DNA of 64,000 nucleotides from Aquirufa nivalisilvae (GTDB taxonomy: Bacteria; Bacteroidota; Bacteroidia; Cytophagales; Spirosomataceae). A model generated the notes under the pieces. That model had not been told where the DNA came from, did not search any database, and saw only the letters and a program-made list of their open reading frames with translations. Made by a program: the position numbers and the translations under genes. Positions within the stretch are counted from its first letter, which is position 1. Each line of letters opens with the position of its first letter. The stretch spans positions 62,001-126,000 of the forward strand of contig NZ_SEWX01000003.1 of assembly GCF_004307455.1 (NCBI RefSeq), written 5' to 3'. Shown in pieces: positions 56,401 to 64,000 of this stretch.

Positions 56401-56857
56401 ATCCTAAAGCTTTGGTAGCAGTAATGGTATAGCTTCCAGAATTTATGGTTATAGCTTCACTAGTTCCCACATTTGGAAAGAAAATCATGGTTCTAATGGT
56501 AGATCCATTTGTTTCTCGCCAGTTCATAAAACCAGGAATGGAGTGGTAAACGTTGTTTTTGTCATAAAATGTGACAAATCCAGGTAAGTCATTACCCTGC
56601 AATTCAAAACCAGATACACTGGAGTTTTGAGCAAATGAAAGACGGGTGATACCAGTTGTGGATACAGCAATACCATTGTTCGCTTTGTTGTTTCCATTTT
56701 GATCAGCAATAAATCCTTCATTAAAGGAAACTGATACATAGCCAGCCATGGCTGGCGTTGCAGCTGAGAGTGTGAAGATTAATGTAGCTAAAAAGAGAAG
56801 CTTTTTTAAGATAGTGCGCTTTTCAATTGTCTTTAGGGTTTGGTAACATTTTTGCAT
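50450..56857 (-). CDS. Giant type IX-secreted adhesin (Calx-beta, Ig-like repeats, thrombospondin-3 repeats, sorting domain)
   Basis: A 2135-residue surface protein. Domain order: signal peptide (1-38), a distinct N-terminal domain with [18 protein letters not shown] (39-190), a Calx-beta domain (about 195-297), ten He_PIG/cadherin-like Ig repeats of about 88 residues (about 298-1175; each opens [11 protein letters not shown]-like and holds TGVISGTPT), thrombospondin type 3 calcium-binding repeats (DxDxDGIPD; about 1180-2035), including twelve 34-residue units, and a gliding-type C-terminal sorting domain ([13 protein letters not shown] to the end). The repeats should make a long calcium-stiffened stalk. 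Expected route is Sec, then type IX secretion helped by the PorP gene downstream. Ligand unknown; likely surface adhesion, gliding or glycan binding. Confidence 0.92.
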   Translation of the reverse strand: MQKCYQTLKTIEKRTILKKLLFLATLIFTLSAATPAMAGYVSVSFNEGFIADQNGNNKANNGIAVSTTGITRLSFAQNSSVSGFELQGNDLPGFVTFYDKNNVYHSIPGFMNWRETNGSTIRTMIFFPNVGTSEAITINSGSYTITATKALGLTFNGQILNMSGGIVTGNAATVSQMLTSLNDYLAAQPKLNITSTLSVTETVGGVNAVATVTLSAAATVSTTVTYSTSGGTATNGTDYTNTTGTLTFAIGESSKTITVPVLDDLTAESTETFNIVIANAVNAAIVTNTTVVSIIDNDAAPSALSYPTPKVYSVNTIITNVSPTVTGTVTSYSISPGLPTGLSFNTTTGVISGTPTVTSSATNYTVTATNGTGSTSAVINITVNAVAPSGLTYTTPNVYVVGTTITNLNPTVTGSVNSYSISPTLPAGLSINATTGVISGTPTVTSSATNYTVTATNGFGNTTSNLISITVNAAAPTGLSYTTPNVYTVNSAITALNPTVTGTVTGYTISPTLPTGLSINPITGVISGTPTVTSPATDYTVTASNGTGSTTALVNITVNATLAAPTNLTYNTPNVYTVGTAITALNPSVVGTVTGYTISPTLPTGLSINPTTGVISGTPTVTSSATDYTVTASNGTGSTTAVLNIRVNAALVAPSALSYTTPNVYVVGSAITALNPTVTGTVTGYTISPTLPAGLIINPITGVISGTPTATSSATDYTVTASNGAGNTTAIVRITVNNAAPSGLSYTTPNVYTVNSAITSLNPTVTGVVDSYSISPGLPTGLLFNTTTGVISGTPTITSPATDYTVTATNGTGNTTAVVRITVNNTPPSNLSYTTPNVYVVGTAISALNPTITGSVDTYSISPTLPAGLSINTTTGVINGTPTVTSSATNYTVTATNGFGNTTSNLISITVNAAAPTGLSYTTPNVYTVNTAITALNPTVTGTVTGYTISPTLPTGLSINPTTGVISGTPTVTSPATDYTVTASNGTGSTTTAVRITVNNAAPTGLSYNTPNVYIVGTVITSLDPSITGTVDSYALTTGTLPAGLSFNTVNGKITGTPTAVTGLTSFTVTATNVSGNTVSNTFTITVNNAAPTGLSYNTPNVYTVGIAITSLDPSITGTVDSYALTTGTLPAGLSFSTVNGKITGTPTAVTSLTSYTVTATNVSGNTVSNTFTMQVNSGLPTDTDGDGVSDAQEAIDGTNPNDGCSYNPASQILANTTLTWKNTDCDGDGTNNGTDPQPLNYCVGGAGGNPPSIGSPSFAIFGANDCDNDGIPNSVECASGGPSCQDYDSDGIPNFQDPDSDNDGIPDSIEKNIDTDGDGIPNYLDLDSDNDGILDKTEGSSDRDGDGTPNYLDLDSDGDSILDAWEATDSRRGVIDPNYDGRVDQNGAFIDNNKNGLADFLESNPAPIPDTDRDGTPDFLDLDSDGDSLLDSKELTSDPDGDGIPNYRDLDSDGDWLGDSDERDGDNDRDGIPNYLDLDSDGDTIPDAWEGKNKCATCNNLNDGNGDGWDDRGQYVPVIDTDKDGTPDFLDLDSDNDCIPDRVELGGDIDGDDKPNFRDLDSDNDGIPDALEAVSCNSPVDTDKDGAKDFEDLDSDNDGIPDKIEAGSDPNNPVDTDKDGTPDFRDLDSDNDGIPDKIEAGADPNNPVDTDKDGTPDFRDLDSDNDGIPDKIEAGTDPNNPVDTDKDGTPDFRELDSDNDGIPDKIEAGADPNNPVDTDKDGTPDYRDLDSDNDGIPDKIEAGSDPNNPVDTDKDGTPDFRDLDSDNDGIPDKIEAGTDPNNPVDTDKDGTPDFRDTDSDNDGIPDVFEAGVDPNNPVDTDKDDLPDYRDIDSDNDGIPDSLEAGKDPINPVDTDKDGTPDFRDLDSDNDGIPDKIEAGKNPTTPTDTDKDGIPDFRELDSDNDSIPDKTEAGNNPNNPVDTDSDGAPDFQDLDSDNDGIPDKVEAGTNPSIPVDSDKDGTPDFRDLDADNDGIQDKVEAGTNPNNPVDTDKDGIPDFQDTDDDNDGIPDIMEDNIDYGGLPDCDNDGIPNRLDPDVCPSFVPQGISPNGDGKNDKLIIPGILGFKNTLSIFNRWGEIVYETKDYKNDWGGESNNAFILKDGLLPDGVYYYIVDFYGVKPNISTFIFINRLKIK
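50852..52076 (-). repeat. Twelve 102-bp tandem repeats coding thrombospondin-3 units
   Basis: Each unit codes 34 residues with the frame [33 protein letters not shown]. Distance between equal positions is exactly 102 bases (for example 51541 and 51643). Six units at the N-terminal side are almost identical, differing mostly at one residue that alternates Ser, Ala, Thr; units towards the C-terminus are more diverged. This points to recent expansion by unequal exchange. Confidence 0.9.
53331..55965 (-). repeat. Ten He_PIG-type Ig repeats, with a long near-identical internal duplication
   Basis: Units of about 264 bases code 88-residue Ig-like domains. The block 53885-54283 matches 55205-55603 at a fixed offset of 1320 bases (five units) with only about a dozen mismatches in roughly 400 bases, by eye. 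Other unit pairs are clearly more diverged. Confidence 0.85.
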
Positions 56858-57602
56858 ACTATAATTTGTTTGATAACTATTTGGTTAAAGAAATAGTAAG
56901 ATTAGAGAATGAACCCAAAGCCACGGATTAATGTGAACTATAGAACTACCAAGAAATCTTTGAGAAAAGTAAGATTGCGCCAGAGGGCTGAATAGACTAA
57001 ATCAAATCATCAAAAACATCTAAAGGAATAGACGGCAGGAGAACTGATATTAGTTAATTTAGAACAAGGAGTAATCCGCTTTTAATCAAAAGAATTCTCG
57101 CTCTGAGTTTTCTTTCATGCGAAATACGGATTTATTGTTGCCAAATTATAATTGTAACACGGTTATCATGTTCTTAATTTGCAATGAAGGACAAAAAATA
57201 TTGTTTTAAGCGATTTGGGGCTTAATTATAAAAAAAACACCATGCATAGGGTGGTTTTTGGGGGTGTCAAAAAATGCAACAATTTTCCATTTGACATAAA
57301 AACAAGCAAAGTTAATCATTTGTAAATTATTATGCATTTTGAATATATCTTTACATATTCTAATATTATAAATCAACTTATTGATTTTCAGGTATTTATA
57401 CAATTTTGTTTTTGATGTAATTTTGAATATTGTTAAAATAAGTTTACAAAATCAGTACATTCATATATAGTTAATATACCTTCCTTGAATTTAACCGTTC
57501 ATCCTAATTTTACCATGAATTAATAGAAATTTAATTAGGTAAATTAGAATTTTACTTATATTGCTAGCTGTTCAACTTATTTTAAACCTATTTATCACAA
57601 CC
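56858..57602. other. 745-base divergent region between the adhesin and SusC genes
   Basis: No gene is seen. It contains the two blocks shared with the other type IX cassette (57054-57066 and 57169-57180), a minus-strand TAnnTTTG match (57314-57307), and an imperfect hairpin near 57230-57265 (ACACC with GGTGG around ATGCATA). The last 200 bases before SusC are very AT-rich and I found no clear -7 box for the plus strand. Confidence 0.5.
57054..57180 (-). promoter_or_regulatory. Upstream control region of the adhesin gene (copy B)
   Basis: TTAATTTAGAACA (57054-57066) and TGTTCTTAATTT (57169-57180) sit 115 bases apart, 197 and 312 bases before the adhesin start at 56857. The arrangement matches 48858-48985 within one base of spacing, so the two regions are paralogous and probably control both cassettes. 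Confidence 0.5.
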
Positions 57603-60600
57603 ATGAAAGTAAACTTCACTCAACAAAAATTGAGAGGGTGGTTTTTTTCTGTGTGGCTATTAACCATTTGCAGTCCAGTTTTGATGGCTCAAAGTCAGGT
57701 AGTTACAGGAAAAATCAGCTCTAAGCAAGATGGTACAGGAATCCCTGGTGCCAATGTCAGCCTAAAAGGTACTTCCCGAGGAAGTAGTTCTAATGAAGCT
57801 GGAAATTATTCCATTGAGGTTTCAGGACCCAATGCCGTATTAGTCTTTTCTTCTGTCGGTTTTGAACCAATAGAAGTACGCGTAGGTAATCAAAAGAAAA
57901 TTGATGTTAATTTAAATCCAGGCACCTCCATGTTAAATGAAGTGGTGGTAACGGCTCTAGGTATACGTAGAGAGGAAAAATCCTTGGGTTATTCCGTAGC
58001 CAAAGTGGATGGTAAAGAAATGAACCGTGTGGCACAAGAGAACGTGTTAAATGCTATGGCAGGTAAAATGGCCGGTGTTACCATCAGCTCTACCGGAGGT
58101 ACAGGCTCATCTGTTAGCATGGTTATCCGTGGTGCCAATTCACTAAGTACTGATAATCAGCCTTTATTTGTTATTGATGGTGTTCCTATTGCAAACACCT
58201 TAAATAATATTAGTCAGGTTGGAAACGATAACCGTGCCGACTTTGGAAACTCTATTTCTGGTTTAAATCCTGAGGATATTGAAAATGTTTCTGTCTTGAA
58301 AGGCCCTAGTGCTGCAGCTCTATATGGTTCTAGAGCTGGAAATGGTGTAGTTTTGATTACCACCAAATCAGGTTCTAAGTCAAAGAAAATGACTGTGAAT
58401 ATTACTTCCAATACGGTATTTGATAATCCCTATAAGTTTTTGAAATGGCAAACGAAATTTGGTCCAGGTCAGTTTTCTGCTATTCCTGTTTCTATTACAG
58501 GTAATCCTCTTTCAAACGCTTTTGGAAAATTAATTCAAGAAGAAGTTGGTGCTACCTATGGCGCCGAATTAGATAAAGGATATTCTGAAGTTCAATGGAA
58601 TAGTCCTGTAGATGCTAATGGAAAGAAAATCGCAACTCCTTTAATATCACACAAGGATAATGTGGCCAAATTTGTTCAAACGGGTATCACTACCACTAAT
58701 GGTATTTCCATTGCCAATAGTAATGATCAATTTAATTATCGTTTGTCTTATTCTAACATGCAGAATCGGGGTATTATTCCGAATTCTGATTTGTTTAGAA
58801 ATACCTTAAACTTAAATACATCAATTAAAGTCAATAAGAAATTGACGCTAAGTAATAATTTAGATGTAAGTCGTTCGTCTTCCAATAACCGTCCTGCCGG
58901 TAACCGAGGTACCAATCCTTTGGAATGGGCATATAACGTATCCCCACACATTGATATCTTAGATTTAAAAGATTATTGGATGCCTGGTCAAGAGGGTTTG
59001 CAACAAAGAACTCAATACAATACCGTTTATAATAATCCTTATTTCTTAGCCTATGAGGTTAATAATGGATTTGTGCGTGATCGTTTGTTTGGAAACATCC
59101 GTTTGGATTATCAAATCACACCGGAATTCAGTTTAATGGGTCGCTACGCTTTAGATACTTATACAGAACAGCGTGAAATGAAAATTGCCAATAGCTATAC
59201 CAATGATCCAAGAGGAGCATATGGTAATATTAATTTAGCCAATTTTGAAAGTAATGCAGACTTCTTAGCTACTTACAAAAAAGATATCAAAGACTTTAGT
59301 CTATCTTTCTCTGTAGGAGGAAATGCTCGTTATCAACGTGGTTCTAATATTACCAATGCTAGTAAAAGCGGAACCGGTCTAATTGTACCAGGGGCATTCA
59401 ACGTACAAAATATTGCTCCAGCTAACTTAGACTATTATAGTACTTGGTTCCAACGTGCTATTTATAGTGCATACGGTTTAGCTAATATTGGCTATAAAGA
59501 CATGATTTTCTTGGATGTTACGGCTCGTAATGACTGGTCAAGTACTTTACCAGCTGCTAACCGATCGTATTTCTATCCTTCAGCCTCATTGAGCGTCTTG
59601 TTTAATGAAATGTTCAATATGCCCAATCAAGTGGATTTATTTAAATTCCGTGGGGGTGTAGCTCAAGTAGGTAATGATGCCAATCCTTATCAATTATTAG
59701 GAACTCTAGGTAATGCTGGAACTTGGGATGGAATTCCTCGTTTGAGTACTCCAGGAACATTATTGATCTCTGATTTGAAACCAGAAATTGTAACCTCTTA
59801 TGAAACTGGCTTTGATTTAAGTTTATACCGAAATCGACTACGTTTCTCAGGAACTTATTATCAAGTGGAAAATAGGAACCAAATTTTGAGTACCAAATTG
59901 CCTCCATCATCGGGTTATTCCTTAAAAAATGTCAATGCTGGTTTATTAGTAAGCAAAGGAGTTGAATTAACGATGGGTTTTACACCAGTTAAATCTTCCA
60001 ATTGGAACTGGGATGTTAATTTAAACTGGACTCGCAATAGAACCCGTATTGTCGAATTATCAGATGATCTTCCTTATTACACTTTATGGCAAGATGCCAA
60101 AGGAGGCGCATGGACTTATGTAGGAGAGGAAATTGGGGATATTTATGATGCCCAGATTGTCACAGTTAAAGATAAAGCTTCCCCTTATTTTGGCTATCCG
60201 ATTTTGGATAATACAGGTAAGTGGCAGTCGGTTGATGCTATTAACACCAGAAATAAGATTGGAAACTTCAATCCTGACTTTATCTTAGGTATGCAGACTT
60301 CCATTTCTTACAAGCGTTTGAGTTTAAATATGTCATTTGATTGGCGTAGTGGTGGTCAATTCGTTTCTCAAACCTACCGTTATGGAGAAGAGAATGGTCG
60401 TTCTCAATTGTTCTTAGACAAATTGATTAATCCAAACGGATTGACTGGAGATGCGCTAAAAAGCTATTTAGTGGCCAATCAAGAGAATTTAATCAAGATT
60501 ACAGGGAATTATTTCCCATTGGTGGGTGGACCAACGCCAGAATATGGTCCTTATGGATTTAAGTATGGCCCATATAACTTCCCTCATGGAGGCGTATTTA

Positions 60601-61013
60601 TTCCTGGGGTAATTGCTACAGGTTATGACACATCAGGTAATCCAACAGGATATAGAGAAAATTTAGGTAATACAGGCACAACAACACTTCCTTTTGCAGG
60701 ATCTACTGCTTGGTCATTTACACGTGCGTTCTTGTATGATGCGGATTATTTAAAATTGCGTGAAATCTCCATCGGTATTGATTTACCACAGCAATGGTTA
60801 AAGAAAATTGGTGTTCAAAATGCCAATTTCTCGGTGTACAGTCGTAATATCATCCTTTGGACTAAGGCGAAAATTAACATTGATCCTGAAACAGCTTTCC
60901 AACAAGAGGCAGGAGTTCAGGGTGGTGGTACTCAATTCAAACAAGGAATTGAGCGTTACAACGTAACCCCTTGGGTTATTCCTGTTGGTTTCAAATTAGG
61001 TTTAACTTTTTAA
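57603..61013 (+). CDS. SusC/RagA-family TonB-linked outer-membrane protein
   Basis: A 1136-residue outer-membrane transporter. The start at 57603 is chosen because it gives a signal peptide ending LMAQ; an ATG at 57561 would add 14 unlikely residues. A carboxypeptidase-regulatory-like domain (about 32-105) is followed by the SusC plug (about 115-235): NEVVVTALGIRREEKSLGYS, VLNAMAGKMAGV, GANSLSTDNQPLFVIDGVPI and VSVLKGPSAAALYGSRAGNG, the last close to a universal SusC motif. The barrel fills the rest. It takes up an oligosaccharide or peptide held by the SusD partner. There is no N-terminal STN domain, so no anti-sigma signalling is expected. The SusD gene follows 23 bases on. Confidence 0.93.
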   Translation: MKVNFTQQKLRGWFFSVWLLTICSPVLMAQSQVVTGKISSKQDGTGIPGANVSLKGTSRGSSSNEAGNYSIEVSGPNAVLVFSSVGFEPIEVRVGNQKKIDVNLNPGTSMLNEVVVTALGIRREEKSLGYSVAKVDGKEMNRVAQENVLNAMAGKMAGVTISSTGGTGSSVSMVIRGANSLSTDNQPLFVIDGVPIANTLNNISQVGNDNRADFGNSISGLNPEDIENVSVLKGPSAAALYGSRAGNGVVLITTKSGSKSKKMTVNITSNTVFDNPYKFLKWQTKFGPGQFSAIPVSITGNPLSNAFGKLIQEEVGATYGAELDKGYSEVQWNSPVDANGKKIATPLISHKDNVAKFVQTGITTTNGISIANSNDQFNYRLSYSNMQNRGIIPNSDLFRNTLNLNTSIKVNKKLTLSNNLDVSRSSSNNRPAGNRGTNPLEWAYNVSPHIDILDLKDYWMPGQEGLQQRTQYNTVYNNPYFLAYEVNNGFVRDRLFGNIRLDYQITPEFSLMGRYALDTYTEQREMKIANSYTNDPRGAYGNINLANFESNADFLATYKKDIKDFSLSFSVGGNARYQRGSNITNASKSGTGLIVPGAFNVQNIAPANLDYYSTWFQRAIYSAYGLANIGYKDMIFLDVTARNDWSSTLPAANRSYFYPSASLSVLFNEMFNMPNQVDLFKFRGGVAQVGNDANPYQLLGTLGNAGTWDGIPRLSTPGTLLISDLKPEIVTSYETGFDLSLYRNRLRFSGTYYQVENRNQILSTKLPPSSGYSLKNVNAGLLVSKGVELTMGFTPVKSSNWNWDVNLNWTRNRTRIVELSDDLPYYTLWQDAKGGAWTYVGEEIGDIYDAQIVTVKDKASPYFGYPILDNTGKWQSVDAINTRNKIGNFNPDFILGMQTSISYKRLSLNMSFDWRSGGQFVSQTYRYGEENGRSQLFLDKLINPNGLTGDALKSYLVANQENLIKITGNYFPLVGGPTPEYGPYGFKYGPYNFPHGGVFIPGVIATGYDTSGNPTGYRENLGNTGTTTLPFAGSTAWSFTRAFLYDADYLKLREISIGIDLPQQWLKKIGVQNANFSVYSRNIILWTKAKINIDPETAFQQEAGVQGGGTQFKQGIERYNVTPWVIPVGFKLGLTF

Positions 61014-61036
61014 TGAAATTTAGACAGCAAAAGATC

Positions 61037-62674
61037 ATGAAAAATACTTCATATAAAATAATGGCATTGGTGCTAATCCTATCGGGTAGTTTTTACTCTT
61101 GTAAGGATTTAACGGTGCTCAATCAAAATCCCAACGGGATCAATCCGGAGACTGCTAATCCTAATTTAGTGATGTCTACCGTATTAACTGAAACAGGCAA
61201 GGCTTTTGTTAACTTAGGTTATCAAGATATTGCGGGTGTCATGCAACATACTCAAAAGGATGGATGGTCCGGTGGCCATAATACTTATGAGTGGGGAGGA
61301 AGCCAATCATGGGCTTCTTACTACGATATACTTCGTAATAATCAATATGTGTATAACCGTTCGGTTACCTTGAATTTAGAATTACATCAAGGTATTGCTC
61401 TTGTGACTAAATCCATGATGTTTGGGTTGATAACTGACTTGTGGGGTGATGCTCCATATACAGCTGCATTAAAGGGAGCAGAAGGTGGTGCTACTAATAC
61501 TTTTCCAGCTTACGATACACAGGAAACGATTTACACGGGTATTTTAGCCGATTTAGAAACAGCTAATAATCTATTGTCGAAAGCTTCCTATCCAAGTACT
61601 CCTGGAACGGCCGACGTATTTTATCAAGGAAATGCTTCCAAATGGAGAAAATTAGCGAATTCATTGGCATTGCGCTATTACATGCGTATTTCTGCCAAGA
61701 AACCTGATGTAGCTAAAGCAGGAATTGAGAAAATTTTGGCAAATGCCACGCAATATCCAATCATTACGGCTATTGCAGATGATGCAGCTATGCCATTTGC
61801 AGGAAATAGTGATAGTGATTCTTGGCCATCCAATGCGGTGTATGATGCTAGCGCTTCCAACTACCGTCGAATTAAAATGGCAGCCACTTTCGTAAATAAA
61901 TTATTGGACTTAAAAGACCCTCGAATTGGAATATGGGCTAATAAAGTACAGATTCCATTAGTTGTGGATGCTAGTTTACCTAAAGGAACTGATAAAATTG
62001 AAGGAGGAAAACGCTATTTGGCACCTGATAAAGTAGTAGGTAGAGATGTAAATACACATCCTGAATATGTTGGATTACCTACAGGTATCATTGGTGGAGC
62101 ATCTTATAATTTGAGTCCTACGGCTGAGCAGGGAGCCAATAACCCACACGTTTCTTGGGTTAACGATATTTACCGTCAAGCCAAAGGTCCATTATTGAAA
62201 TCAAGAATGATGTCGGCTGCTGAAGTACGTTTTATTTTAGCAGAAGCTGCCTTGAAAGGTTGGGCTGTAGGTGGTACTGCCAAAGCACATTATGAAGCTG
62301 GAGTGAAAGCCTCATTAGATACTTGGGGTGTTGGTGGAACTTATGCTACTTACATCACAAATCCAGGAGTAGCTTTTGATGGAACGCTGAGTCAAATCAT
62401 CGAACAAAAGTGGATTTCTAGTTGGACTGCGGCCCAAGAGGCTTGGTTTGATTACCGCAGAACAGGTTTCCCTGTTTTAACAGCAGGTCCAGCTGCCATT
62501 CGTAAGGTATTGCCAGTTCGTTTTTACTATATGCTAGACGAAAGAAATTTAAATAAAGTAAATACAGAAGCTGCTATGAATAAGTTGGAAACAACTACTT
62601 ATTCAGAAGCGGATGGTAAAAATAGCCCTTGGTCTAAGCCATGGGTATCTCAGGGTACTGGAAAACCTTGGTAA
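61037..62674 (+). CDS. SusD/RagB-family (SusD-like_2) outer-membrane lipoprotein
   Basis: A 545-residue surface lipoprotein with lipobox FYSC (C22). TPR-like helices with a ligand-binding face; MQHTQKDGWSGGHNTYEWGG, FGLITDLWGDAPYTAAL, RKLANSLALRYYMRIS and EVRFILAEAALKGW are SusD-like_2 signatures, and EQKWISSWTAAQEAWFDYRRTGFP is the usual C-terminal block. It forms the lid of the SusC transporter. The start at 61037 is favoured; an ATG at 61013 overlapping the SusC stop would add 8 residues and is also possible. The hydrolase gene follows by 30 bases. Confidence 0.92.
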   Translation: MKNTSYKIMALVLILSGSFYSCKDLTVLNQNPNGINPETANPNLVMSTVLTETGKAFVNLGYQDIAGVMQHTQKDGWSGGHNTYEWGGSQSWASYYDILRNNQYVYNRSVTLNLELHQGIALVTKSMMFGLITDLWGDAPYTAALKGAEGGATNTFPAYDTQETIYTGILADLETANNLLSKASYPSTPGTADVFYQGNASKWRKLANSLALRYYMRISAKKPDVAKAGIEKILANATQYPIITAIADDAAMPFAGNSDSDSWPSNAVYDASASNYRRIKMAATFVNKLLDLKDPRIGIWANKVQIPLVVDASLPKGTDKIEGGKRYLAPDKVVGRDVNTHPEYVGLPTGIIGGASYNLSPTAEQGANNPHVSWVNDIYRQAKGPLLKSRMMSAAEVRFILAEAALKGWAVGGTAKAHYEAGVKASLDTWGVGGTYATYITNPGVAFDGTLSQIIEQKWISSWTAAQEAWFDYRRTGFPVLTAGPAAIRKVLPVRFYYMLDERNLNKVNTEAAMNKLETTTYSEADGKNSPWSKPWVSQGTGKPW

Positions 62675-62704
62675 TCAAAAGCTAAACCTTTAACCAGATT
62701 AAAT

Positions 62705-64000
62705 ATGTATCAAAGTATCAAAAAAGTAGCGTTAAGTATTAGTGCTTTTTGCCTTTTGGCATTTTCAGGAGTTGCCCAAAAGGTAACCCCTGAAACAGCC
62801 TTGAAAAGTTATTTGGCCAATGGCGACAAATCGTATCAATGGGAATTGAAAGACTCCGTTTCTTTAGGAACTTCCAAAGGATACCATGTCTTATTAACGT
62901 CTCAAAAGTGGCAAAATATCACTTGGAAGCACCAGTTAACCATCATTATTCCAGCGAAAGTGAATTATGAAGGTGCTATGCTTTTTATTACTGGTGGAAG
63001 TAATAAAGATGAGCAGCCTAACTGGAGTAAAGAGGATAAGTTGTGGACATTTTTATCCATGGTCGCGACTAAAAATCATGCCATTGTAGCGCTCATAAAA
63101 CAAGTTCCTAACCAGCCTCTTTATGGTGGTAAAACAGAAGATGAGTTGATTTCTTATACCTTACATCAATTCAGAGAAACGGGAGATCACACTTGGCCAT
63201 TATTATTTCCTATGGTTAAGTCGGCCGTTAGAGGAATGGATGCCATCCAAGAGTTTGCTAGTAAGAAGGCTAATATCCAAGTTAAAGATTTTGTGATTTC
63301 GGGAGCTTCTAAGCGTGGTTGGACTACTTGGTTATCCAGTGCCATTGGTGATAAGCGAGTAAAAGCCATTGGTCCTATGGTTATTGATATGCTGAACATG
63401 CCTGCAACGTTGAATTATCAAAAGGACACCTATGGTGAGTATAGTGATCAAATTGAAGACTATGTCAAATTAGGTATCCCTCAAGGTACAGGAACACCAG
63501 TAGGAAAAGCCATCAATTCCATGATTGACCCCTATTCGTATCGGGCAAACATGACGGTTCCAAAAATCATCTTTATCGGAACAAATGATCCCTATTGGAC
63601 AGCAGATGCCATCAAGCATTATTTCGATCAAATTCCAGGTAAAAACTTAATTCATTACGTGCCTAATGCTGGCCATGATTTGGCAGGCGGAAAACAGGCA
63701 ATTGAGGCATTAAGTGCTTTCTTTGGATTATCTCTTCAAAACAAGGAAGTGCCTGTTCCGACATGGAACGTGGTAAAAGGAAAAGATGGTTTTGAATTAA
63801 CGGTCAATGCTAATCCGACAGATTTAGAAGATGCGGCCATTTGGGGAACAACTTCCTCTGACCGTGATTTTAGAAATAATCTATGGTTGACAAGACGAGT
63901 TAAACCAGAAGGAAACACGGTAAAATACGTGATTCCTTATGTGAAAAAAGGCTACCAAGCTTTTTATATGGATTTAAAATATAAGGATCCTAATGGCGGA
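62705..64000 (+). CDS. PhoPQ-activated pathogenicity-related (PqaA-like) alpha/beta hydrolase (3' end outside window)
   Basis: 432 codons reach the window edge without a stop. It has a signal peptide (about 1-25, ending GVAQ) and the PhoPQ_related fold: PAKVNYEGAMLFITGGSN, GGKTEDELISYTLHQF, GASKRGWTTWLSS with the nucleophile Ser202, FIGTNDPYWTAD with an Asp, and VPNAGHDLAGG with the His. Members are probable extracytoplasmic esterases or peptidases; the reaction is unknown. It follows SusD by 30 bases, so it is likely the enzyme of this small uptake locus. The C-terminal Ig-like part (from about residue 355) is only partly included. Confidence 0.88.
   Translation, partial: MYQSIKKVALSISAFCLLAFSGVAQKVTPETALKSYLANGDKSYQWELKDSVSLGTSKGYHVLLTSQKWQNITWKHQLTIIIPAKVNYEGAMLFITGGSNKDEQPNWSKEDKLWTFLSMVATKNHAIVALIKQVPNQPLYGGKTEDELISYTLHQFRETGDHTWPLLFPMVKSAVRGMDAIQEFASKKANIQVKDFVISGASKRGWTTWLSSAIGDKRVKAIGPMVIDMLNMPATLNYQKDTYGEYSDQIEDYVKLGIPQGTGTPVGKAINSMIDPYSYRANMTVPKIIFIGTNDPYWTADAIKHYFDQIPGKNLIHYVPNAGHDLAGGKQAIEALSAFFGLSLQNKEVPVPTWNVVKGKDGFELTVNANPTDLEDAAIWGTTSSDRDFRNNLWLTRRVKPEGNTVKYVIPYVKKGYQAFYMDLKYKDPNGG

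Noticed and set aside
57230-57265. Imperfect hairpin near the centre of the adhesin-SusC spacer
   Set aside because: Stem has a mismatch and is not placed at either gene's end or start; noted in the spacer entry but no function claimed.
1-64000. tRNA, rRNA, insertion sequences, integrases, prophage genes, riboswitches and natural origins of replication
   Set aside because: I read the spacers on both strands and found no cloverleaf-type genes, transposase, integrase or known riboswitch core. Small RNAs cannot be excluded by eye.

Overview
The window is a chromosomal stretch from a member of the Bacteroidota, most likely an aquatic Cytophagales relative. The evidence is a SusC/SusD pair, CarboxypepD_reg-type TonB receptors, type IX secretion partners (PorP/SprF) with gliding-type C-terminal sorting domains, and Bacteroidota-style promoters (TTG-N17-TAnnTTTG) instead of sigma70 -35/-10 boxes. 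No tRNA, rRNA, insertion sequence, integrase or CRISPR array was seen. The genus cannot be fixed from the sequence alone.

Layout. 1-8702 (minus): genes for unusual sugars: a ketose/tagatose 3-epimerase-like enzyme (cut by the window edge) with a ThuA-domain protein, then, beyond a plus-strand Ca2+/cation antiporter, a compact five-gene run: BASS transporter, SGNH acetylesterase, KdgF-like cupin, DUF1080 (3-keto-disaccharide hydrolase) plus PA14-like protein, and a beta-propeller/cytochrome c protein. 8961-13536: a GH20 hexosaminidase and, convergent to it, a double sulfatase. 13700-17275 (minus): two Rieske proteins, a DUF5777 barrel, a YceI protein and a tri-haem lipoprotein, apparently an extracytoplasmic redox module of unknown job. 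17541-18650: a formylglycine-generating enzyme that can activate the sulfatase. 18643-25532 (minus): two paralogous TonB receptors and a PQQ sugar dehydrogenase with a haem domain.

25679-36550 (plus): an operon in the style of Planctomycetes (kelch, PSCyt1/DUF1549/DUF1553, DUF1501, a multidomain membrane cytochrome, a PLP enzyme), then, behind its own promoter, a DUF5009/HGSNAT-like membrane acyltransferase and a PQQ-type propeller. 36774-38794 (minus): a two-gene AAA ATPase plus RloB (TOPRIM) module of the AbiL/RloAB kind, a probable phage-defence cassette next to a signal-peptide-only ORF remnant. 38877-46870: a YVTN-like propeller, an AsmA-family giant, an M48 protease, an outer-membrane barrel, a sialidase-like protein and an alkaline-phosphatase-superfamily protein.

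47122-56857 (minus): two copies of a type IX cassette. One pairs a 2135-residue adhesin (Calx-beta, ten Ig-like repeats, calcium-binding thrombospondin-3 repeats, sorting domain) with a PorP/SprF protein. The other pairs a 177-residue protein that is little more than signal peptide and sorting domain with its own PorP/SprF paralogue. Their upstream regions share matching sequence blocks at matching spacing. 57603-64000 (plus): SusC, SusD and a PhoPQ-activated-type hydrolase that runs off the edge.

Taken together the region looks built for capture and oxidation or desulfation of complex, probably sulfated and acetylated, amino-sugar or uronate-containing glycans, with many extracytoplasmic c-type haem domains. 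No computation was run: family calls rest on reading motifs and domain order.
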